Part shown: piece after piece, positions 7,618 to 17,312 of the stretch | Layout: every line of letters starts with the position of its first letter | Position numbering within the stretch: position 1 is the first letter of the stretch | Origin: Paludisphaera rhizosphaerae | Lineage (GTDB): Bacteria; Planctomycetota; Planctomycetia; Isosphaerales; Isosphaeraceae | Direction of reading: 5' to 3' | Assembly: GCF_011065895.1 (NCBI RefSeq) | Contig: NZ_JAALCR010000003.1 | Coordinates: 124,001-188,000, forward strand | DNA: 64,000 nt | Translations under genes and position numbers: made by a program | The notes under the pieces: generated by a model | Told to the model about the DNA's origin: nothing | Databases searched by the model: none | What the model saw: only the letters and a program-made list of their open reading frames with translations

Positions 7618-10110
7618 TCAATCGACGTAGAGGAACTCGTTCGAAGCCAGCATCGCCCGGGCCAGGCCGGCCCAGGCCTCGCCCTGGAGCCGATCGGCGG
7701 GGAGGCCTTCGGCGGCGAGGCTGCGGCCGTACTCGCGCAGGAAGGCGTCGGCCCGGGCGCGTTCGGCGTCTGTCGGCGGCCGTCCATACGCACGGAGATA
7801 GGCCGTCTGGATGCGCGACGAGTCGTCGGAATCGGACTCCAGCAGCCTCCCGGCGAACTTCCGGGCCTGCTCGTGGACGAACGGGTTGTTCACCATGAAG
7901 AGGGCCTGGATCGCCACCGTGGAGGCGTCCCGCACGGCCGTCGTGGCGCTCGCGTCGGGACCGTTGAACAGGGCGAGATAGGGGTGCGGGTGCAGCCGCT
8001 GGACCATCAGGTAGATGCTTCGGTGGTCGGACGGGTAGACCGCCTTGAATTGGTGGTGAGCGGTGAAGCCCCACGACTCCTCGGGAGGGAACGGGTGCGA
8101 GCCCGGGCGATCGAGTCGGAGATCGCCGCCCAGCGCGAGCAGGCTGTCCCGGAGGGCCTCGGCGTCCAGGGGGCGGCGGTCGAACCGCCAGTACCAGGCG
8201 TTGCCGGTGTCCTTCGCCGCGTTCGCGGGGTCGTTCCGAGAGGCGAGCTGGTACGTTTCCGACAGCATGATCCGCCGGTGCATCGCCTTGATCGACCAGC
8301 CGGACGCCACGAAGTCGGCGGCGAGCCATTCGAGCAGGTCGGGGTGGGTCGGCGGCGTGCCTCGGAGGCCGAAGTCCGACGGCGTCGGCACGATCGCCTT
8401 GCCGAAGTGGTGCTGCCAGATCCGGTTGGCCATCACCCGGGCGACCAGCGGCTGGGGCCGCCCCTCGGTCAGCCAGCGCGCCAGAGCGAGCCGGCCGCTT
8501 CCGCTCGACGGCAGCTCGATCGAGCCCGACGGCTCGAGGATCTTCGGGACTCCCCGGGGGATCACGGCGTCGAGCCGGTTCGGGTCGCCGCCGATCTGCA
8601 ACTTCACGACGGTCGGCTCGCCGTCGCGGACGGCGTACGCTCGTGGAGCCAAGGCGACGGCTCCGTCCGCGACCAGGTTCGTGATCTGGCTCTGAACTTG
8701 CCGGGTCTTCGCGGCCTTCCGGCGGGCGGCTGCGTACTCGGCCCGCGCCTCCTCCAATTCCTTGACCGCGGCGGCCTTGTCGGCGGGGCCGGCGACGTCG
8801 GCGACAAACGCCGCCACGGCCGCCGTGAACCCCCGGTCATCCACCACGTTCCCCTCTTCGGCCTGGGCGCGTTTCGCCTTGCGGGTGAGACTCGCGAGGG
8901 CCGCGTCGTAGCGCGCCTGGTACGCGCCGATCTCCTGGGGCGGGACCAACGGGGCGAACTCGCTCGGCCTGTGATCTTCCTCGGCGCCGGCGAACGGGAA
9001 CTTGGTGGCCGCGAAGAAGCCGTAGAGCGCGTAATAGTCCTTCGACGTGATCGGGTCGAACTTGTGGTCGTGACAGCGGGCGCATCGGAGCGAGAGCCCG
9101 AGCACCACCTGGCCCGTCGTGTTCAGGACGTCCTCGATGATCTGGTGCCCGTCCTCGAGCTTCCGTGTGCCGAACCGCTTCGCCTGCGCGAGGAACCCGG
9201 TGGCGATCACGCGCCGCGCGTAGTCCTCTGACGGGCCGTCCTGTGCCAGCACGTCGCCGGCGATTTGCTCGTGAAGGAAGCGGTCGTACGGAACGTCGGC
9301 GTTGAACGCGTCGATCACGTAGTTCCGGTACAGGTACGCCTCGGGGATGGGATAGTCCGAGTTGTCCCCGGCCGTGTCCGCATAGCGCGCCAGGTCCAGC
9401 CAGCCGCGCGCCCAGCGCTCGCCGTACTGAGGCGAGGCGAGCAGCTCGTCGAGCAGCTTCTCATAGGCGTCGGGGCGGTCGTCGGCGGCGAACGCCTCAA
9501 CCCGCGCGGGATCGGGAGGGAGGCCGATCAGGTCGACCGTCGCTCGCCGGATCAGGGTGCGACGATCGGCCCGCTCCACGGGATGGAGGCCGTGAGGCCG
9601 TCGCGCCTCGGCGATCAGGCGGTCGATCGGCGATGCGGCCCATCCGGTCGGGTCTTCGCGGAGAGAGACTTGCCGAAGCGGCTCGAAGGCCCAGTGCGCG
9701 TCGCCCTCGATCGGGCGGGACGCCACCGACGCCGGCCACGGCGAGCCCGCGGCGATCCAGGCCGCGAGGTCGTCCTGCGCGGCCTTCGGCAGCGGCTTCG
9801 ACGGGGGCATCTTGAGGTCGTCGTCGGTGTGGCTGATCGCCCGGCCGAGCAACCCCGCCGCCGGATCGCCCGCGACGATCGCCGGGCCGTTCTCGCCCCC
9901 CTTCAGGAGCGCCTCGCGCGAATCGACGCGCAGACCGCCGCTCTGCTTGGTCTCTCCGTGACACTTGACACAGTGATTCGCGAGCACCGGCCGGACGCGC
10001 AGCTCGAAGAAGTTCTCCGACGCCGCGTCGGGCGTCTCGCCGCGAACCGAAGCCGACGCCGGCATGAGGACCGACGACAACGCGAGGCCGATGACCATCC
10101 GCCGCTTCAT
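7618..10110 (-). CDS. PSD1-type cytochrome c protein (PSCyt1, DUF1549, DUF1553)
   Basis: The ATG at 10110 is preferred because GGAGGG lies eight bases upstream; a longer reading from 10173 adds 21 residues with no support. The product has 830 residues and a signal peptide ending near ASVRGE. A PSCyt1 domain carries CVKCH near residue 47. The DUF1549 domain includes GLPPDPARVEAF and a second heme-like motif CARCH near 343, with DHKFDPITSKDYYALYGFF after it. The DUF1553 domain contains ARVMANRIWQHHFGKAIVPTPSDFG. It is expected to be a periplasmic multiheme-type protein. It is the first gene of an operon with the DUF1501 gene and is transcribed away from the second surface-protein gene. Confidence 0.92.
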   Translation of the reverse strand: MKRRMVIGLALSSVLMPASASVRGETPDAASENFFELRVRPVLANHCVKCHGETKQSGGLRVDSREALLKGGENGPAIVAGDPAAGLLGRAISHTDDDLKMPPSKPLPKAAQDDLAAWIAAGSPWPASVASRPIEGDAHWAFEPLRQVSLREDPTGWAASPIDRLIAEARRPHGLHPVERADRRTLIRRATVDLIGLPPDPARVEAFAADDRPDAYEKLLDELLASPQYGERWARGWLDLARYADTAGDNSDYPIPEAYLYRNYVIDAFNADVPYDRFLHEQIAGDVLAQDGPSEDYARRVIATGFLAQAKRFGTRKLEDGHQIIEDVLNTTGQVVLGLSLRCARCHDHKFDPITSKDYYALYGFFAATKFPFAGAEEDHRPSEFAPLVPPQEIGAYQARYDAALASLTRKAKRAQAEEGNVVDDRGFTAAVAAFVADVAGPADKAAAVKELEEARAEYAAARRKAAKTRQVQSQITNLVADGAVALAPRAYAVRDGEPTVVKLQIGGDPNRLDAVIPRGVPKILEPSGSIELPSSGSGRLALARWLTEGRPQPLVARVMANRIWQHHFGKAIVPTPSDFGLRGTPPTHPDLLEWLAADFVASGWSIKAMHRRIMLSETYQLASRNDPANAAKDTGNAWYWRFDRRPLDAEALRDSLLALGGDLRLDRPGSHPFPPEESWGFTAHHQFKAVYPSDHRSIYLMVQRLHPHPYLALFNGPDASATTAVRDASTVAIQALFMVNNPFVHEQARKFAGRLLESDSDDSSRIQTAYLRAYGRPPTDAERARADAFLREYGRSLAAEGLPADRLQGEAWAGLARAMLASNEFLYVD

Positions 10111-10407
10111 GCCGCGTCCCTCCGCGTCCATAACAAGCAGGGAACCGCTGTTTAATAATATTCGAACAAGCATACCTTCGGCCGGGCTTCGCCGAAAGCC
10201 TAAGCCTGAAATTGTGCCGCATGACGCGCGTCGGCAGACCGCTCGCGATCGACAACCGCCAACTCTCCCCCCGGAGGCGCGGCTCGCTGCGATCCGGCCG
10301 AGGCCGACGGCGATGATGAACCGATCCGGCCTTGATAGAACGGATTCAGTCCTTAAATGTCAAACTGAGAGGTTTGGGCGCTGCGGATCACTCCAGGCGG
10401 CCCCCCT
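10111..10407. other. Divergent intergenic region between PSD1 gene and surface protein 2
   Basis: No gene is seen. An AT-rich patch around 10148-10168 is a plausible place for the reverse-strand PSD1 promoter, but no clear -35/-10 pair was found. The forward promoter starts at 10408. Confidence 0.4.
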
Positions 10408-10436
10408 TTGACAGGAGCGCATTGGTTCGCTCTAAT
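10408..10436 (+). promoter_or_regulatory. Sigma-70 type promoter of the second giant surface protein
   Basis: TTGACA (10408-10413), a 17-base spacer and TCTAAT (10431-10436). The position, spacing and following bases match the promoter at 510-538, which supports both assignments. Confidence 0.7.
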
Positions 10437-10446
10437 ACATGCACGT

Positions 10447-10462
10447 GGCAGTGAATGCTGCC
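10447..10462 (+). promoter_or_regulatory. Hairpin in the leader of surface protein 2
   Basis: GGCAG, TGAATG loop, CTGCC; stem and loop identical to 549-564. It lies about ten bases past the -10 element, so it would form the 5' end of a leader of about 170 bases. Confidence 0.45.
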
Positions 10463-10619
10463 CACCCCTTATGGTATCGAGCACCGACTCCGACGTTGGC
10501 CTCGACCGCTGGGATTTACGCCTGCTCGCACGTCGACCGGTGGCGTCGTGCCTTCCCGTCGACCTCCTTCCTCGCCTCCTCCTCGACCCAGGCGTTCCGA
10601 TCATTAAAAAGGATTTATA

Positions 10620-13600
10620 ATGGGCATCCTGGCTCAGGATCCGTCGTTTCGTCGTCCGGCTCGTGGTTCTCGGCATGCAGCGCGAAGGCGTCCTCGTTTT
10701 GACGTGCTGGAGGACCGTCGGCTCCTCGCGAATCCCGGGCTGTCGATCAACATCGTGGCCGACTCGGTCGCCGCCAACGCCGGCCCCGGGGCGACCACCG
10801 GGACCGTTACCCGCACCTCGGCCGATAACAGCCAGGCGTTGACGGTCTCCCTGACCAGTTCGGCTCCGAACGCAGCCTCCGTTCCCGCCACGGTTGTCAT
10901 CCAAGCCGGCAAGACGTCGGCCAGCTTCACCGTCGACACCACGCTCGACGATTTAACTCCCGTGGACCGGGTCGTCAGGATCACCGCTTCGGCGACGATT
11001 GATGCTTTCCTCAGCAAGGACACATCATTCCATACCGTCGTGGACGTCGGCGGGTGGGTGGTAACGACCCAGGCCGACGGCAAGATCGTCACAGCTCGTG
11101 CGTATGCGATGGAAAACAGCGACTACGGCTATTCCGTTCGACGTTACAACTCAGACGGCACGTTAGACTCAACATTCCATGAGGGAGGTATCGCAAACGT
11201 CGGATTGTCCGCGCGTAACTCCGTGCTCGAGGCAGTGGCGGTGCAGCCTGATGGAAAGATCGTCGTCGCTGGTTTCTTCACGGCACGTTATGGCGCGCGA
11301 TGGAGCATGCAGCTCGTCCGCCTCACGGCGGACGGCCAACTCGACGACTCATTCGGGACGCAAGGTTGGGTGACGCTCGCCCCCACCTCGGGCTCCTACA
11401 ACGAGATCTATGACATAACCGTACTGCCAGACGGGAAGATCCTGTTCGGCGGCTGCATATCGAACGTGGGCAGCGACGAGGATTTCGCCGTCGGACGCCT
11501 TAACGAAGACGGGTCGCTCGATACAACCTTTGGAAATGGCGGCTACGCCACGACGAGCTTTTCCGTCGGCAGCGACCTCGGCAGAGCGCTGGTGGTGCAG
11601 CCTGACGGGAAGATTCTTCTGGCGGGTTCGAAGGGCGGAGGAACCGGGGACATGACGTTCGCCCTGGCTCGTTGGACAGCGGATGGCCGACTCGACTCCA
11701 CATTCGGTTCTGCAGGCCGAGTCGAGACAAAGGTCCCAGGCATCTATGGCAGAGTGAACGACATCCTGATCCAGCCCGATGGGAAGATCCTCGTGGCGGG
11801 CTACTCGAGCAACGCAGGGATTCCGGGCTACGGGTCGTCATTGGTTCGCTACACGACGAGCGGGACTTTGGACGCCTCGTTCGGCGTGAATGGTTCCGTA
11901 CGCCTGGATTTCGGGGCTGCCGTGTCCATGGTAGGCCTCGAGGATGGAACGATCGTCATCGGCGGTGAATCAATCTCGTGGTTTGACGCGAACGGAGCCG
12001 TTCTCGGTACGATCTCCGATAAACCTGTGAACTCGATGGCCCTCCAGAATGGGGAGCGGATCATCGCCGTCGGCTATGCCCCCGCGACAGGATATTATAT
12101 TGACGCCTACATCGATTCTCTCCCCCTCGGCGCTCACGACGAAGTGACGGTCATGGGTACACGGACTCCCACTGCGGTCGACGACGTCTACAACATCCAG
12201 AAATCGGCGACTCTGGCCATCACGACCCCCGGCGTGCTGGGCAACGACGACAACCCGGCCGGAGGATTGCTGACGGCGGTGCTCGTCGCCGGCCCGAAGC
12301 ACGGCAGCGTCAGCCTGAATGCGGACGGCTCGTTCGTCTATACGCCCAGCGGGACCTACCTCGGCCCCGACAGTTTCACCTACAAAGCGACGAACGGCAC
12401 GTCCACGTCGAACGTCGCGACCGTCGCCCTGAGCGTCGTCGGCGCGAACGACGCGCCTACTGCCGGCGTCGACTCCTACGAACTCGTCGTCTCGGGTCAG
12501 ACGACGCAGCTCCAGGTCCAGTCGCCCGGCGTCCTCGCCAACGACGGCGACGTGAACGGGCAGCCGATCACGGCCGTGCTCGATTCGGCACCGAAGTCGG
12601 GCAAGCTCGTCTTGAATTCGAACGGCTCGTTCAGCTATACGCCGAACATCGGCTTCTACGGCGTCGACCACTTCACCTACCGGGCCAGCGACGGAGACCT
12701 GAGCAGCGCCCCGACGACCGTGACGATCTCGGTCTATGCACAACCGACGGCGACGGCGGAAGTCTACACCGCTGAGGCGGGCGCATACTTGATCGTGGCG
12801 GCCCCTGGCGTTTTGGCCAATGATGTCTCCCCGGCCGGGCTCCCGCTCCGCGCCGTCCTTGCCGTCGGCCCGAAGTCGGGTGGGCTCTCCTTGAAGAGCG
12901 ACGGCTCCTTCTCGTACAGGCCAAATGCCGGCTTCCTCGGCCGGGACTCGTTCACGTATTACGCGACCGACGGCAAGCTCTCAACCGCGACGACGACCGT
13001 CACGATCAACGTCGTCTTCGTCAACAAGCCGCCGGTCGCCGGCGACGACGCGTACAGTTTCCGGCCAGGCTCGACGCTCGTCGTGGCGGCCCCCGGGCTC
13101 ATCGCCAACGACAAGGATCCCGACGGCCAAGCAATCACCGCGTCCCTCGTGACGCCGCCCGCGCACGGCTCGCTGACCCTCAACGCCAACGGTTCGTTCA
13201 CCTACACCCCGACGACCGGATGGTCCGGCCCAGACAGCTTCACTTACCGGGCGAACGACGGCGATCTTGGATCTGCGCTCGCGACTGTCAATTTAATCGT
13301 CGCTGATACGACCGGCGCCCTCTGGACCCAGCGCGGCGGGAATGCGGGGCACTCGAGCTACGTGGACGCGCGGGTGAACGCTGCCGGAATCACGCTCGCC
13401 TGGAATCAGTCGCTGACATACGTCGCCAGCGGGAACTGGGCCCAGTCGGGTAATCAGGCGGTCGCGATCGACGATATGTACGTCTACCGGACCAGCCTCG
13501 ATGGCTCTGAGTTCGGGGGCGACTATCATATCATCGCCTACGATCTCAAGACCGGGGCCGCGGTTTGGAATCAGGTCATCGTCGGCAACGGCCCTGTCAG

Positions 13601-15965
13601 CGCCCCGTCGGTCGTCAACGGGAGGGTCTACGTCAATCGTTCTGGGCACTCCAGAAACATCGACGGCACCAAGGATGAAGATCGACCTTGGATTTACGTC
13701 CTCGACGCCCGCACCGGCGCGGTCCTGCAACGCGAAACTTACGAAGCCCAGTGGGACTCGGATGAACGCCCCGTGATCGATGGGAACCAGCTCTTCGCCC
13801 CGAAGGGCTACTACGGCGGCTTCGGCGCGTGGATGGCTTCGATCATGTCCTCCCTGTGGAGCAACAACGGCCCGCAACTCCAGAGCCCATCGGTGGCGGT
13901 AGCCGAACGCTACGTCTATGCCTACGACGACATGGTTTATTCTCGGTCCAACGGGGCCTATCTCGGCGAAATCACTCCGCCGGCGCGTATGAACCGGGTC
14001 GGCTCCCCTGTCGTCTCGGGCTCAGGACGAGTCTTGTTCAGCGTGTCAGGGTTCGAAGGTAAAAGCGTTTGGGACGGCGTTTCGTCATACGACGGGCAGA
14101 CGCGGACGCCGATCTGGACCACACTCCTTCCCTCCTACCGACGTGGACTCGCCGTGGGGAATGGCATCGTGGCGGTCACCTCCAGTGATCAACTCATCCT
14201 CCTCGATGAGGAAACCGGCTCACAACGGGGCGTCTGGCAAGCCCCTTCTGGACTGAGCGACCAGATCGTACTCACACACACCCACGCTTTTGTCCAAGCA
14301 GGGGGTAATAACTTCACTCGCGTCTATGCGATTAACCTCGCAACCAACCAGGTCGATTGGACCTATGATAACCGGACGGATGGTTATCTCATGGACACGA
14401 ACATGGAGATGGCCTTTGTCGACGGACGCCTGGTGCTCACCAACGACGCCTTCGTGATGGCGTTCAACGTGCCCGACGCTCCCCCTACAACGGCCACGTA
14501 CGAGGGCTCGGACGCGACGACGCGAGGGAACTGGGACGCGGCCTACGGGGCCGGCGGCTACGCCATGGCCGCCTCGGCCAATACGCTGGACGCAGCTTTC
14601 GACGCGGGCAGTACGCCGGCCTATACATGGCAGGCCGGCGGCTCCGACCCGCGGGGCCTGGAACAGCCCCAGGCCCCGGGACGCATCCTGGCCGCCTGGT
14701 ACAAGGACGCCTTCACCGTGGCCGTCGACGCCGGGGCGACTCCCCAGAAGGTCTCGCTCTACTTCGTGGACGCCGACGGCGGCGGACGCTCCCAGCGCGT
14801 CGAGGTCCTCGACGCCGCCACCGGAGCCGTGCTCGACACCCGCGACGTCTCCGACTTCGGGGGCGGCGTCTACCTGACGTGGATCCTCTCGGGCGAGGCG
14901 AAGTTCCGGATCACCCGGACCGGCGGCCCCAACGCCGTGCTCAGCGGCGTCTTCGTCGGCGGCGGCTTCGACGACGGCGGACACCAGGAGTCCGCGACGG
15001 CTTCGTATGAGGGGTCGGACGCGACGACCCAGGGGGCCTGGGACTCGGCTTACGGCGCCGGCGGCTACGCCCTGGCGGGCTCGGCCGACACGCTGGGCGC
15101 GGCGTTCAGCTCGGGCGATACGGCGGCCTACACCTGGCAGGCCGGCGGCTCCGACCCCCGCGGCCTGGCCGACCCGCTGGCCTCGGGACGCCTCCTGGCC
15201 GCCTGGTACAAGGATACGTTCAGCGTCTCACTCGACGCCGGCGCGACGGCCAAACGGGTCTCGCTCTACTTCGTGGATGCGGACGGCGGCGGACGCTCGC
15301 AGCGGGTTGAAGTTCTCGACGCCGCGACCGGCGCGGTGCTCGACGACCGCACGGTCTCCGACTTCTCCGGCGGGGTCTACCTGACCTGGACGCTCTCGGG
15401 CAAGGTGTCGTTCCGGATCACCCGCATCGGCGGCCCCAACGCCGTCCTCAGCGGCGTCTTCGTCGACGGCGCCCAGGTATCCGTCCCGACGGCGGCCTAC
15501 AAGGGCTCCGACGCGACGACCCGGGGCGACTGGGCGTCGGCCTACGGCGCCGGCGGATACGCCATGGCCGCCTCGGGCAACACCCTCGGCGCTTCGGCCG
15601 GCTTCGGCGTCGACGCCCCGGCCTACACCTGGCAGGCCGGCTCAGCCGACCCCCGCGGCCTGGCCGACCCGCTGGCCTCGGGGCGCCTGCTGGCCGCCTG
15701 GTACAAGGACACGTTCACCGTCACGCTCGACGCCGGATCGGCTCCGAAGCAGGCGTCGCTCTACTTCCTCGACGCCGACGGCGGCGGACGCTCCCAACGC
15801 GTCGAGGTCCTGGACGCGACGACCGGCGCCGTGCTCGACACCCGCGTCGTCTCCGACTTCTCCGGCGGCGTCTATCTGACGTGGACGCTCTCGGGCAAGG
15901 TGTCGTTCCGCATCACCCGCATCGGCGGCCCCAACGCCGTACTCAGCGGACTCTTCATCGACTGA
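10620..15965 (+). CDS. Giant multidomain surface protein, paralogue 2
   Basis: The protein has 1781 residues with the same domain order as the protein at 729-6041: N-terminal RFDVLEDRRLL motif, five delta-60 type repeats, four cadherin/Big_9-like domains, a PQQ-like propeller region starting near ALWTQRGGNAGHSSYVDARV, and three C-terminal repeats of about 165 residues. The start ATG follows AAAAAGGA by about seven bases. The delta-60 and propeller parts have diverged clearly from paralogue 1, with many amino-acid changes and lower GC in places, while the last kilobase is almost identical to it. Likely an exported surface or matrix protein; no catalytic residues were recognised. A tandem gene duplication is the simplest origin, with the reverse-strand PSD1/DUF1501 operon now between the copies. 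Confidence 0.9.
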   Translation: MGILAQDPSFRRPARGSRHAARRRPRFDVLEDRRLLANPGLSINIVADSVAANAGPGATTGTVTRTSADNSQALTVSLTSSAPNAASVPATVVIQAGKTSASFTVDTTLDDLTPVDRVVRITASATIDAFLSKDTSFHTVVDVGGWVVTTQADGKIVTARAYAMENSDYGYSVRRYNSDGTLDSTFHEGGIANVGLSARNSVLEAVAVQPDGKIVVAGFFTARYGARWSMQLVRLTADGQLDDSFGTQGWVTLAPTSGSYNEIYDITVLPDGKILFGGCISNVGSDEDFAVGRLNEDGSLDTTFGNGGYATTSFSVGSDLGRALVVQPDGKILLAGSKGGGTGDMTFALARWTADGRLDSTFGSAGRVETKVPGIYGRVNDILIQPDGKILVAGYSSNAGIPGYGSSLVRYTTSGTLDASFGVNGSVRLDFGAAVSMVGLEDGTIVIGGESISWFDANGAVLGTISDKPVNSMALQNGERIIAVGYAPATGYYIDAYIDSLPLGAHDEVTVMGTRTPTAVDDVYNIQKSATLAITTPGVLGNDDNPAGGLLTAVLVAGPKHGSVSLNADGSFVYTPSGTYLGPDSFTYKATNGTSTSNVATVALSVVGANDAPTAGVDSYELVVSGQTTQLQVQSPGVLANDGDVNGQPITAVLDSAPKSGKLVLNSNGSFSYTPNIGFYGVDHFTYRASDGDLSSAPTTVTISVYAQPTATAEVYTAEAGAYLIVAAPGVLANDVSPAGLPLRAVLAVGPKSGGLSLKSDGSFSYRPNAGFLGRDSFTYYATDGKLSTATTTVTINVVFVNKPPVAGDDAYSFRPGSTLVVAAPGLIANDKDPDGQAITASLVTPPAHGSLTLNANGSFTYTPTTGWSGPDSFTYRANDGDLGSALATVNLIVADTTGALWTQRGGNAGHSSYVDARVNAAGITLAWNQSLTYVASGNWAQSGNQAVAIDDMYVYRTSLDGSEFGGDYHIIAYDLKTGAAVWNQVIVGNGPVSAPSVVNGRVYVNRSGHSRNIDGTKDEDRPWIYVLDARTGAVLQRETYEAQWDSDERPVIDGNQLFAPKGYYGGFGAWMASIMSSLWSNNGPQLQSPSVAVAERYVYAYDDMVYSRSNGAYLGEITPPARMNRVGSPVVSGSGRVLFSVSGFEGKSVWDGVSSYDGQTRTPIWTTLLPSYRRGLAVGNGIVAVTSSDQLILLDEETGSQRGVWQAPSGLSDQIVLTHTHAFVQAGGNNFTRVYAINLATNQVDWTYDNRTDGYLMDTNMEMAFVDGRLVLTNDAFVMAFNVPDAPPTTATYEGSDATTRGNWDAAYGAGGYAMAASANTLDAAFDAGSTPAYTWQAGGSDPRGLEQPQAPGRILAAWYKDAFTVAVDAGATPQKVSLYFVDADGGGRSQRVEVLDAATGAVLDTRDVSDFGGGVYLTWILSGEAKFRITRTGGPNAVLSGVFVGGGFDDGGHQESATASYEGSDATTQGAWDSAYGAGGYALAGSADTLGAAFSSGDTAAYTWQAGGSDPRGLADPLASGRLLAAWYKDTFSVSLDAGATAKRVSLYFVDADGGGRSQRVEVLDAATGAVLDDRTVSDFSGGVYLTWTLSGKVSFRITRIGGPNAVLSGVFVDGAQVSVPTAAYKGSDATTRGDWASAYGAGGYAMAASGNTLGASAGFGVDAPAYTWQAGSADPRGLADPLASGRLLAAWYKDTFTVTLDAGSAPKQASLYFLDADGGGRSQRVEVLDATTGAVLDTRVVSDFSGGVYLTWTLSGKVSFRITRIGGPNAVLSGLFID

Positions 15966-16002
15966 GGACGCGGCGTCCCGCGAACAGTCCGCATCAATCC
16001 GA

Positions 16003-16033
16003 GGGGGGGATCGACGTCGTCCGAATCTCCCCC
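16003..16033 (+). terminator. Possible terminator after surface protein 2
   Basis: A G-run at 16003-16010 can pair with TCCCCC at 16028-16033 around a short loop. It sits where the strong hairpin lies behind paralogue 1, but the stem has mismatches. Confidence 0.35.
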
Positions 16034-16406
16034 TTGCGGATCATGCCGGATTTAACGGCGGTCACAGGACGCGATTTCGCGCACAGATCCATGTCCAGAC
16101 GGTCGGGTTGTAACGATCCCTCGTCGGCCAACCTCCGCGATTTCACTCTCCGAAATCGCGATCGTGGCCCCTGTTTAGTTGTGAGGCTCGCTCTTTGACA
16201 ATTCGGTGATCGCTCCCGCAACGCGAGAAGACCTGCGGATCGCGACATCCCAAAAATCGCCGAACGAAGCCGCCGCGACCGGGGCGAATTCCGCCCCGAA
16301 GCTGAATCCGGGATTACGGTTGCGTCGACGGCTTCGACCAGAAGACTCGGGCGAAGAAAGCCAATCGGACCCGACCATTGGATCCGACCGGCGGTTCGGG
16401 TCGGGC
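16034..16406. other. Intergenic region between surface protein 2 and the ThuA-like gene
   Basis: No gene is recognised. It contains one copy of a 24-base sequence (16252-16275) that recurs exactly at 47838-47861. Facing the reverse-strand ThuA-like gene, GGTCGGG/CCCGACC (16370-16376 with 16399-16405) could form a terminator hairpin with a long loop. Confidence 0.4.
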
Positions 16407-17186
16407 TTACTTCTTGCGGCCTTCGGCGACCCAGTCGATGCCCTGGAGGACCAGGCGGCCGAAGTTGGGGTCTCGCAGGGGGTCGTCCTTGCCGGGTCCG
16501 AAATCGCGGTGGCCGAAGACGGTGTGGAAGACGCGGCCCTGTCCGTAGTTGCGGGTCCAGGCGACGGGCCAGTCGGTCCCCTCGAAGTTGACGACGGCCA
16601 GGGGCTTCACGTCGGGCTCGATCTGAAGGTGGTAGTAGAGTTCGTCCTTGAGCTTGAAGTCGTACATCCCCTTGGTCACGGGGCTGGAGGTGTCGACGAT
16701 CCTGACGGTGAACTCGCCCTTCTTGGTCTTACCGTCGGGAAGGCCGAAGTGCGAGAAGATGGCGCCCAGCATCGGCTTCCACTCGGGTTCCCAGTCGGCC
16801 GCGCCGTTGTCGGCGCCGTGGATCGAGATATAGCCGCCGCCGTCGCGAACGTAGTTGAAGAGAGCCTGCTGCTGGCCCTTGGTCATCTTGAACTCGGGGT
16901 CGCGGCGGTCGGAGAGGCCGATGATGAGGTCGTACTTCTGGGCCAGGCCGGGGGTCTCAAGGAGGGCGGCGTCCTCGGTCTGGGTCACCTGGTAGCGGCC
17001 GGTGTCCTCCAGCGCCGCGCTCAGGTAGAATGCCTGATCGCGGTAGCCGTGATGTTGGCGCTGGCCGCCCGAGAGGAGCAGCACCTTGGCCCCGTCCGGG
17101 TTCTTCTTCTGGGCCATCGCCGGCGTGCTGAAGAGGCCGATGAGCCACAGCGAGGCGCAGCTCCAGGCGATCGCGGACCGAAACAT
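16407..17186 (-). CDS. ThuA-like domain exported protein
   Basis: The ATG at 17186 is chosen because AAGGAG lies just upstream and a signal peptide (FRSAIAWSCASLWLIGLFSTPAMAQ) follows directly; the open frame extends further upstream without support. The product has 259 residues. The class-I glutamine amidotransferase-like ThuA fold is shown by VLLLSGGQRQHHGYRDQAFYL, DLIIGLSDRR, YVRDGGGYISIHGADNGAADW and GQGRVFHTVFGHRDFG. ThuA proteins are linked to trehalose or glucoside metabolism in some bacteria, but in planctomycetes the substrate is unknown. It is divergent from the secreted protein at 17313, with 126 bases between them for both promoters. Confidence 0.88.
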   Translation of the reverse strand: MFRSAIAWSCASLWLIGLFSTPAMAQKKNPDGAKVLLLSGGQRQHHGYRDQAFYLSAALEDTGRYQVTQTEDAALLETPGLAQKYDLIIGLSDRRDPEFKMTKGQQQALFNYVRDGGGYISIHGADNGAADWEPEWKPMLGAIFSHFGLPDGKTKKGEFTVRIVDTSSPVTKGMYDFKLKDELYYHLQIEPDVKPLAVVNFEGTDWPVAWTRNYGQGRVFHTVFGHRDFGPGKDDPLRDPNFGRLVLQGIDWVAEGRKK

Positions 17187-17312
17187 GACGACGCTCCTTG
17201 GCGGTGGGTGATCGAATCGAGCGAGATCCAGGGCCAGGGCCAGCGTATTCGCATCCCGGGGACGTCGCAAGCGCCCGAGCCCCAACAGCCGAGAGAACAC
17301 GAGGCCGAAGAC

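Noticed and set aside
6256-9231. Very long forward frame over the PSD1/DUF1501 operon
   Set aside because: It lies opposite two clear planctomycete genes with signal peptides and known motifs; long antisense frames are expected in GC-rich DNA.
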